Of a DNA stretch of 5,047 bases, positions 1 to 5,047 are shown piece by piece; the first letter of the stretch is position 1, and each line of letters starts with the position of its first letter. The DNA comes from Pseudomonadota bacterium (GTDB lineage: Bacteria; Pseudomonadota; Alphaproteobacteria; Rhizobiales; Hyphomicrobiaceae). Where the stretch lies: assembly GCA_021816505.1 (NCBI GenBank), contig JAKAXS010000247.1, positions 1 through 5,047 on the forward strand, in the 5' to 3' direction. A model generated the notes under the pieces. That model was not told the origin of the DNA, did no database searches, and saw nothing but the letters and a program-made list of their open reading frames with translations. The position numbers and the translations under genes were made by a program.

Positions 1-656
1 CAAAGAGATTTCAAATTGGACAGCTCATTGTCGTCAATCGAAATGAAGATTGCGCCCGTTTGCTTGAGCAGAGCCCGCGCGACCCTCAACCGCGGATACA
101 TCATGTTCAGCCAGGCCGTGTGAAACCGTCCACTGGCTTCAGTATTGCTGCTGATCTTCCGTCCGCCCTCAACCTGCCCCGTCAACTGCAGGTAGTTCTT
201 AATGTTGTCCTTGAAATCGTCGGGATAGACGAAGTCCTTTCCGGTGTTGTACGGCGGGTCGATGTAAATGAGCTTCACCTTTCCAGCGTAGCTCTTCTGC
301 AGGAGCTTAAGCACCTCCAGGTTGTCGCCCTCGATCATCAGGTTCTGCGTCGTGTCCCAGTTAACGCTGTCTTCAGGGCAGGGGCGCAGCGTACCGGTGG
401 AAGGCGTGAGCGCAAGCTGCCGGGCTCGGCGCTTGCCGTGCCAGTTGAGGCCGTATTTCTCGTCGGCGTCCGTGACGGTCTTGTCGCCCACCAGAGCTTT
501 AAGCACATCCACATTCACGGCGGCGCCGTTCGGCCCCTCGGTAACTACCTCGGGAAACAGTGCCTTGAGTTGCGCAAAATTCTCCGCGACGAGATTTGGG
601 CTGTGGGTTTCGGGGTCGGCGGCGGTCAACTTCTTCATCGGGTCCTCGTTCTTCAT
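1..656 (-). CDS. Type III (Mod-like) site-specific DNA methyltransferase, N-terminal part, cut by left edge
   Basis: The frame is open from an ATG at 656 to the window edge, giving 218 codons without a stop. The protein would transfer a methyl group from S-adenosylmethionine to an exocyclic amino group, most likely adenine N6, in the target site of a restriction-modification system. Seen: an N-terminal segment typical of this Mod family (MKKLTAADPET at residues 7-17, then LVAENFAQLKALFPE), the lead-in NLMIEGDNLEVLKLL (105-119), catalytic motif IV DPPY in IDPPYNTGKDF (132-142; DPPY at 249-260), and WLNMMYPRL followed by GAIFISIDDNE (182-211). The SAM-binding FxGxG motif and most of the target-recognition region lie beyond the edge, so specificity cannot be read. 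The start overlaps the stop of the DUF4391 gene by four bases (ATGA). A second in-frame ATG six codons later (638) has a GAGGA ahead of it and matches the usual family N-terminus, so it is a real alternative start. A Res-type restriction subunit is expected downstream, but that is inference. Confidence 0.93.
   Translation of the reverse strand, partial: MKNEDPMKKLTAADPETHSPNLVAENFAQLKALFPEVVTEGPNGAAVNVDVLKALVGDKTVTDADEKYGLNWHGKRRARQLALTPSTGTLRPCPEDSVNWDTTQNLMIEGDNLEVLKLLQKSYAGKVKLIYIDPPYNTGKDFVYPDDFKDNIKNYLQLTGQVEGGRKISSNTEASGRFHTAWLNMMYPRLRVARALLKQTGAIFISIDDNELSNLKSL
643..647 (-). promoter_or_regulatory. Possible Shine-Dalgarno for the alternative methyltransferase start at 638
   Basis: On the minus strand GAGGA sits four bases before an in-frame ATG at 636-638. 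The ATG at 654-656, which overlaps the upstream stop, has only a weak purine stretch (GAAAGA) just upstream. Translation could begin at 638 by its own ribosome site, or at 656 by coupling. The protein from 638 would begin MKKLTAADPET, as I recall for many relatives. Confidence 0.4.
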
Positions 657-1429
657 AGTCTTTCGAGCGCGGCTGCCCGAGCGGCCTCCACACGCTTCAG
701 TTCCAGATTCATTTCTACCCGCTTCGGCACTTGCTTTTCGTTCGCGGCAACTGCCCGCAAACGGGCGATCTCGGTACCGAGCCGGGCGCACTCCCGCAGC
801 GCCTCTCGCCTCGTTGCAGCCTGATCAGGAGAGCTAGCCAGTACGAACCGGCCCGTCACCCGCGCGGCCAGTAGCGCCAGCAGCGTGTCCATCCACCCTT
901 GGTAGAGCCGGTACAGGTCGTCGTGTGGCTGGCGTGCCAATGAGACCGCTTCGCGGAACGACGCGTACAGCTCGTCGGGCTTCGAATCCATCAGTAGAAC
1001 TGCCACTGGTTCGCCATCAAGCACCGTGGCCCTTGCCTGCCCCTGAGATCTGCGCTTGTGGGCCAGCGAGAGCATCACATGTGTGCCCTCGGCCGCGAGC
1101 AGGAACACTGGGTAGGGCACCGCTCGGTGAATCAACTCCGACAGCCGCTCCGTCCTGGCCTCGGCCCGCAGCGAAACCCTCAGCACCGCGATCTCCAGGT
1201 ATTCTCGAAGGTCATCGATGAAAATCGGAACGGCTGCAGTGGTGGGCTTCAGAGTCGCGACCCACCGGACCTCCTCGATGCCTTCGTTGATGCGCCGCTT
1301 GTCCGCGGCCGCGGGCGCGCCGTGCTCCACCAGCAACGTCTTGGGCACGCGGCGGTCCACCCGTGCTTTGGGTGGCAACTCTAGGGCACCAATCACGTCA
1401 TCGATGAGCAAGCCGCGGGCTGATGTCAT
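653..1429 (-). CDS. DUF4391 domain protein of the restriction-modification cluster
   Basis: Complete 258-residue protein of the DUF4391 family, whose biochemical role is unknown to me. Recognised by features of that family: an early basic RRVPK stretch (residues 26-30), DKRRINEGIEEVRWVATLKP (43-62), a central LIHRAVPYPVFLL segment (99-111), SLAHKRR (121-127), and a charged helical C-terminus with ANEKQVPKRVEMNLELKRVE (229-248), likely coiled coil or a protein/DNA contact surface. The length is about usual. No signal peptide or membrane segment is seen, so it is cytoplasmic. The ATG overlaps the stop of the DUF262 gene (ATGA at 1426-1429), and its own stop overlaps the methyltransferase ATG. 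No convincing Shine-Dalgarno lies upstream, only GGGG about 13 bases off, so translation probably depends on reinitiation. From its position directly before Mod I infer an accessory or specificity/assembly subunit of the methyltransferase or helicase. A nuclease role is not shown by any catalytic motif I can name. Confidence 0.87.
   Translation of the reverse strand: MTSARGLLIDDVIGALELPPKARVDRRVPKTLLVEHGAPAAADKRRINEGIEEVRWVATLKPTTAAVPIFIDDLREYLEIAVLRVSLRAEARTERLSELIHRAVPYPVFLLAAEGTHVMLSLAHKRRSQGQARATVLDGEPVAVLLMDSKPDELYASFREAVSLARQPHDDLYRLYQGWMDTLLALLAARVTGRFVLASSPDQAATRREALRECARLGTEIARLRAVAANEKQVPKRVEMNLELKRVEAARAAALERL
1426..1429 (-). promoter_or_regulatory. ATGA stop-start overlap coupling the DUF262 and DUF4391 genes
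   Basis: The TGA ending the DUF262 gene and the ATG starting the DUF4391 gene share two bases. With no good ribosome site ahead of the ATG, terminating ribosomes most likely reinitiate here, tying the amounts of the two proteins together. Confidence 0.7.
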
Positions 1430-3213
1430 GGCGTTAACGGAGCCCCAAACGCCTTAATGGTGTCTTCGCTGTCGAGGCCGGACACAGCCTTGCCGGTAGC
1501 CTGCTCTATCAGGGTCAGCAACGACGCAGCACGTAAGCGGATGAAGGCGTCAAAATCATCGGACCTGAGGGCGGGAACCGGGATGAGGTGAGATCTGAGG
1601 AACTCGTCCAGGTCAGCCGGAGGCACCTGCTTGGACTTCTGGATTCGCCCCAGGTATACAGTGGGTGCATCACCGCTAATAAAGCGATTGGTCGAGGCGG
1701 CAAGCGGCGCCTTGTTCACCACGCTGTTCCACTTATCCCTGGGGAGCTTCTGCTTCTCACACCAGGCACGCGGGAATATGTGATGGATATCGATCGCGTT
1801 ATTGAAGTACGTATTGATGTCGATAGGCGTCCCGCTGACAAAGTCGCGTCCGCCGTGCTTCATCAGAAGGGCAGCCAGCCCCTTGTAAGCAGCTGCCAAG
1901 CGACTCTGAAGAGACAGCAAGCGAGAAGGGGCAAAATTGGCATCGCGCACGGTGCGGGGCTCGATACCGCCGTCGATCCATGCGACGACATCCTGCATGT
2001 CCATGGCAAAGCGCGTCTCATTGGCACCGCCGTACAGCTCTCCGAGCACGCCACTCCAGTACCATCGCAATAGGCTCCGCTTAACCCCGTGCAGTGTGGT
2101 GCGGTCATCCAACTGCGCGCAGATAGCAGCCAAGGGTATGAGTTGCGTGGCATAGGGCAGGCTGCGCTCATCAAAAATCTTCTCTTCGGCCAAGAGTTCT
2201 GCCGCCCGCCTGAACCCCTGCTCCACCACGGCCTCCAACGCCTTGAAGTCGCCCAAACTGAGCTTCAATACATCGACGCGCTTGCAGCTCACCGCTGTCT
2301 TGTAGGTCAGATGGCGCCGATAGCTAGCCAGGAGAGTAACGGCGGTCAGGAAACTCGTACCGTCCACCGCCTCCAGAACGTCGTGCTTCGCGGTCAGACG
2401 CTCGCGGCGGCCGTCCCAGTCTTCTCGAAGATTGAACTCGTCGGCAGCGAAGGTAGCAGTCATCAGCTCGAACACCGTGAGGGTCACACCGCCGGTGTTG
2501 ACCTTCTCGAACACCTGGCACACGGCCTCTCGAGGCGTGTCCTGGGTCAACTCTATTGCTGGGACCTTGAACTGCTGGAACCGCAACCATATCTCGTTGC
2601 GGAACTTCTGCATGAACTGCATGGCCTCAGGCGCGAATTGATAATGGGCACTAAATCCACTCTCCCAAGCCATGAAGCCCTGGATATCAAACAGCAGCGC
2701 GACCGGGAAGAGTCGTTGATCGTACTGCAGTACCGGTGTACTTACGTCCAGGTCAACTTTACGGCCAAAATCTGACGTCACCTGCAGCGTCTCGGGCACC
2801 GAGATAACGGCCTCCTCGCGGTCAGCGTCCGGATTCAGGCACTTTGCCATGTCCAGGAAGTACAACCGCAGTATGTCAGCACCCTTCTCCGTGCGGGTCG
2901 GTACTGGTTGCCCGCTGCGAAGGGCCATATACATCGAGGTCAGGCGCTGCTGGCCATCAAGGACCAGCGTCTTCGGATTAGGGAGCGGCTGTAGTTGGAC
3001 ACCTGCAAATAGTCGCGGCTTGAACGGAACCCCACCCGCCTCCAGGAACATGACTGCTCCGATGGGATACGACAGCGAGAGGCTTGCGATCAGCGAGCTG
3101 ATGTGGTTGTCGTCCCAGACCCAACCGCGCTGGAAGTCCGGCAGTTGAATCTGTCCAGCTGCAATGCCGTCCAGAACGTCTTTTAGCGCTGGTTCCGCGG
3201 TACGGAAGCTCAC
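1426..3213 (-). CDS. DUF262-DUF1524 (GmrSD/SspE/BrxU-like) nucleotide-dependent HNH-type nuclease
   Basis: Complete 595-residue protein. The N-terminal DUF262 domain (about residues 8-260) carries LPDFQRGWVWDDNHISSLI (24-42), the hallmark LVLDGQQRLTS (83-93) linked with nucleotide binding/hydrolysis, and the later VFEKVNTGGVTLTVFEL (234-250). A helical middle follows. The C-terminal DUF1524 / HNH-like region has DIHHIFPRAW (475-484), then NSVVNKAPLAASTNR (496-510), matching the His-Asn nuclease pattern; the His pair 477-478 and Asn 496, 500 and 509 are the candidate active-site residues. In known relatives (GmrSD, BrxU, SspE) this fusion cuts phage DNA, often in response to base modification or under NTP control. 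All key motifs are present, so an active enzyme is expected. The start is GTG, overlapping the helicase stop (GTGA), with a strong purine-rich ribosome site. Its place inside a helicase/Mod operon suggests it is the effector or an added type IV-like layer. The substrate is unknown. Confidence 0.93.
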   Translation of the reverse strand: MSFRTAEPALKDVLDGIAAGQIQLPDFQRGWVWDDNHISSLIASLSLSYPIGAVMFLEAGGVPFKPRLFAGVQLQPLPNPKTLVLDGQQRLTSMYMALRSGQPVPTRTEKGADILRLYFLDMAKCLNPDADREEAVISVPETLQVTSDFGRKVDLDVSTPVLQYDQRLFPVALLFDIQGFMAWESGFSAHYQFAPEAMQFMQKFRNEIWLRFQQFKVPAIELTQDTPREAVCQVFEKVNTGGVTLTVFELMTATFAADEFNLREDWDGRRERLTAKHDVLEAVDGTSFLTAVTLLASYRRHLTYKTAVSCKRVDVLKLSLGDFKALEAVVEQGFRRAAELLAEEKIFDERSLPYATQLIPLAAICAQLDDRTTLHGVKRSLLRWYWSGVLGELYGGANETRFAMDMQDVVAWIDGGIEPRTVRDANFAPSRLLSLQSRLAAAYKGLAALLMKHGGRDFVSGTPIDINTYFNNAIDIHHIFPRAWCEKQKLPRDKWNSVVNKAPLAASTNRFISGDAPTVYLGRIQKSKQVPPADLDEFLRSHLIPVPALRSDDFDAFIRLRAASLLTLIEQATGKAVSGLDSEDTIKAFGAPLTP

Positions 3214-5047
3214 GTCTCCTCTCCCTCACTCGCCGATATGGATGATCCGGCATCTGCAAGTATCACAAGCAACGCCATTATTTCGAAGTCGTCGATCCCT
3301 GCGAACTCTCCAGCAAGCGCGTGCGTGCCGCCCGGCGTGAACAGGCTCGCTACTGCGCGCTCCTCCGTCTTGCCCACCACCGACCCGACCGCGGCAGCCA
3401 GAAGGCGCCGAGCGTAGCGCATGTCTTCACCCCGCTTAGTTGCCTTGTCGAAGCGGGCGCAAGCCTCGGCGTCGGGAAGGTCGCGGCCTATGCACACGCG
3501 CTTGAGCCGATCGAGGATCTGCTTAGCCTGCGTAAACGGCAGCAGCACGGCACGGTCGTCGCCCACGTGCGCGAGATAGTATGGCGCGAGCGGGTAGCCA
3601 GGCTCGAACGCACGCACAGCGCCCGCGCCCTCGGCTCGGAGGCAAAAGATGATGCCCGGCGGAATCTCCGCTTCAGTGGTTGTGGTAACCGCCATCATGC
3701 CGAGGGGTAAGTTTTCCAGCACGCCGGGGTGCGCGCGAAGGTACTCGGCAAGATCGATGCGAAAGTCATTAAGCGTGAGGTCCGCGATGGAGACACCGGT
3801 TGAGAGGTCTTCCAGGTCTATGACCGCGTCTTGCAGCTTGAGCAACTGCTTACGACGGTATTCGAGGTCGTTCATCGGATTTCCGGACTGTTGCTCGATC
3901 AGGTTCTCTTCGCCCGTGGCAGAAATGTCGAGCAGCACCATGCGGCCGCTGACGCGCTGCTCCAGGTTGATGTACTCCTCCAGTTGCATGTTGGGCCAGA
4001 AGTTGACGAGCTGGATGCGATCGTTGGACGAGCCGAGGCGGTCGATGCGACCGAAGCGCTGGATGATGCGAACCGGGTTCCAGTGGATGTCGTAGTTGAT
4101 GAGCCAGTCGCAGTCCTGCAGGTTCTGACCCTCGGAGATGCAGTCGGTGGCGATGAGCAGATCGAGATCGCCCTCTCCGGCAAGGTCCTCGGGCCGCTCC
4201 TTCGCGCGTGGGGCGAAGGCGGTGAGGATTGACGCGAGGTCCCTGCGCAGGCGGGGCAGCGTGGTCTGGTTGCTGCCCGCGCCGGTGACCAGCGCCGATT
4301 CCAAACCCAGTGAGGTCTTGGCCCACGGGGCAAGCTGCTCGTATAGGTACCGTGCCGTGTCGGCAAAGGCGGTAAAGACGATCACCTTGCGGTTGCCGGG
4401 ATTGATCGGGTGGCGGCATTTGTGCGCGATCACCTCGCTCAGCGCGATGAGCTTGGCGTCGCGAGCCGCATCCACCTGCTGGGCTGCGTAGACGAGCGTG
4501 GCGAGCCGATTGCGATCCTCGATCAGGTCCTGCCTCCAGCGCACGAGATCCACATCCCTGAGCAGCACCTTGACCTTGCGGCCTACAACCAGGCTCTCGA
4601 AGGCAGGATCATCGAGATCCAGGTTCTCGATCTCTAGCTCTTCTAGCTCTTCTGCCTGCGCCTCTATGCGCGCAAGCGTAGCTTCGACGTCGCGGAGCTG
4701 GCGCTGCATGGTGAGCGCGAAGGACGGGACTGCGCTCTCCATGCGCTTGAGTACGTTGACACGCAACAGATGGATCAGGCTCTCCTCTCGGTCCACCTGA
4801 CGGAAGAAGCCGGTACCGCCCTTCACTTGCGTGCTGTACTTGCGATCGTAAGCCTCCTGCTTGTGCGGGAGCACGTAGCGCAGTGGGGCATACGAGGCGA
4901 GGTTTAGGCGACGGATTTCGAGGTTGATGTCGGCAATGGGTGGAAACGCCCCGGCCCGGTCGACGTCGGCCTTGATGTTGATGGGCTTCAGACGCTCCGG
5001 AAAGCAGCCAGTCTCCGTGGTGCCATAGTATTTCTCAATATGGCGGC
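3210..5047 (-). CDS. SNF2/RapA-like DNA helicase (superfamily 2), C-terminal part, cut by right edge
   Basis: The frame stays open from the right edge to the TGA at 3210-3212, about 611 residues. A GTG at 4874 is internal, not the start: the frame upstream continues for 57 codons with family-like sequence (HIEKYYG, CFPERLKPINIK, EIRRLNLASYAPLRYVLPHK). An ATP-driven DNA translocase/remodeller is expected. Seen, with positions: LKRMESAVPSF (near 4725-4755), a coiled-coil-like inter-lobe stretch rich in Glu and Leu (about 4614-4715), helicase lobe 2 motif IV KVIVFTAF (4365-4388), motif V ATDCISEGQNLQ (4116-4151) and motif VI QRFGRIDRLGS (4029-4061) with the arginine-finger region. A C-terminal accessory domain of roughly 250 residues of unknown role follows. 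The ATP-binding lobe 1 (Walker A, DExH) must lie beyond the edge and was not seen, so catalytic competence is unproven. It is the first visible gene of the cluster. Type I/III restriction translocases and DISARM-type helicases are more distant alternatives. Confidence 0.93.
   Translation of the reverse strand, partial: RHIEKYYGTTETGCFPERLKPINIKADVDRAGAFPPIADINLEIRRLNLASYAPLRYVLPHKQEAYDRKYSTQVKGGTGFFRQVDREESLIHLLRVNVLKRMESAVPSFALTMQRQLRDVEATLARIEAQAEELEELEIENLDLDDPAFESLVVGRKVKVLLRDVDLVRWRQDLIEDRNRLATLVYAAQQVDAARDAKLIALSEVIAHKCRHPINPGNRKVIVFTAFADTARYLYEQLAPWAKTSLGLESALVTGAGSNQTTLPRLRRDLASILTAFAPRAKERPEDLAGEGDLDLLIATDCISEGQNLQDCDWLINYDIHWNPVRIIQRFGRIDRLGSSNDRIQLVNFWPNMQLEEYINLEQRVSGRMVLLDISATGEENLIEQQSGNPMNDLEYRRKQLLKLQDAVIDLEDLSTGVSIADLTLNDFRIDLAEYLRAHPGVLENLPLGMMAVTTTTEAEIPPGIIFCLRAEGAGAVRAFEPGYPLAPYYLAHVGDDRAVLLPFTQAKQILDRLKRVCIGRDLPDAEACARFDKATKRGEDMRYARRLLAAAVGSVVGKTEERAVASLFTPGGTHALAGEFAGIDDFEIMALLVILADAGSSISASEGEET
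3216..3227 (-). promoter_or_regulatory. Strong Shine-Dalgarno for the DUF262-DUF1524 gene
   Basis: The last codons of the helicase gene read GAGGGAGAGGAG on the minus strand. GGGAG ends seven bases before the GTG start at 3213, with a second AGGAG closer in. This supports the GTG start and suggests that the nuclease gene can be translated efficiently as well as by coupling. Confidence 0.75.
4633..4653 (-). repeat. Short 9-base tandem repeat inside the helicase gene
   Basis: About 2.3 exact copies of a 9-base unit (plus-strand TTCTAGCTC) encode the repeated residues ELEELEE in the predicted coiled coil between the helicase lobes. The period is a multiple of three, so copy-number change would lengthen or shorten the helix without breaking the frame. 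It is probably just a low-complexity acidic helix. Confidence 0.6.

Noticed and set aside
499..693. 64-codon minus-strand frame at the DUF4391/methylase junction
   Set aside because: It is another frame of the methyltransferase N-terminus. The true frame, open to the left edge, carries DPPY and other Mod motifs.
60..824. 254-codon open frame on the plus strand
   Set aside because: It lies opposite the methyltransferase and the end of the DUF4391 gene, both of which have clear family motifs. Its translation shows no recognisable domain, and long antisense frames are common in GC-rich coding DNA.
2089..2775. 228-codon open frame on the plus strand
   Set aside because: Entirely antisense to the DUF262-DUF1524 gene, with a composition typical of a shadow frame and no recognisable motif.
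3850..4419. 189-codon minus-strand frame rich in Arg, Pro and His
   Set aside because: It overlaps helicase motifs IV to VI in another frame, and its biased composition is that of a frame-shifted reading of the helicase.
4872..4874. GTG as the start of the helicase gene
   Set aside because: The same frame continues open to the right edge with conserved-looking helicase family sequence, so the gene is truncated by the window and the GTG is an internal Val codon.
1..5047. Mobile element, CRISPR array, tRNA or internal terminator
   Set aside because: No inverted terminal repeats, spaced direct repeats, tRNA-like arms or hairpin followed by a T run were seen, and the four genes leave no non-coding space.

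Overview
The window is almost wholly coding, and everything real in it lies on the minus strand. Four genes read right to left as one tightly packed cluster: (1) the C-terminal two thirds or so of an SNF2/RapA-like superfamily 2 helicase, cut by the right edge; (2) a complete 595-residue DUF262-DUF1524 protein related to GmrSD, SspE and BrxU; (3) a complete 258-residue DUF4391 protein; (4) the first 218 codons of a type III (Mod-like) DNA methyltransferase, cut by the left edge. The first and last genes are open reading frames that run off the window.

Each gene overlaps the next by exactly four bases (GTGA, ATGA, ATGA). There is no intergenic space and so no room for an internal promoter or terminator between genes. 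This indicates one polycistronic transcript with translational coupling. The promoter should lie upstream of the helicase, beyond the right edge. More of the operon, plausibly a type III restriction (Res) subunit, should lie downstream of the methyltransferase, beyond the left edge.

Functionally this reads as a phage-defence / restriction-modification cassette. A DNA methyltransferase would mark self DNA. An SNF2-like helicase would translocate on or remodel DNA. A DUF262-DUF1524 protein would contribute a nucleotide-dependent HNH-type nuclease. DUF4391 is a family of unknown function that I recall as a neighbour of such methyltransferases and helicases. The unusual point is a type IV-style effector (DUF262-DUF1524) inserted in frame-coupled order between the helicase and the DUF4391/Mod genes of a type III-like system. 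Whether this exact combination has been described cannot be decided from the sequence.

The DNA is GC-rich with GTG as well as ATG starts, and the proteins look proteobacterial in style (beta/gamma is my guess). Nothing in the window fixes the taxon. I see no tRNA, rRNA, CRISPR array, insertion sequence, attachment site or replication origin.
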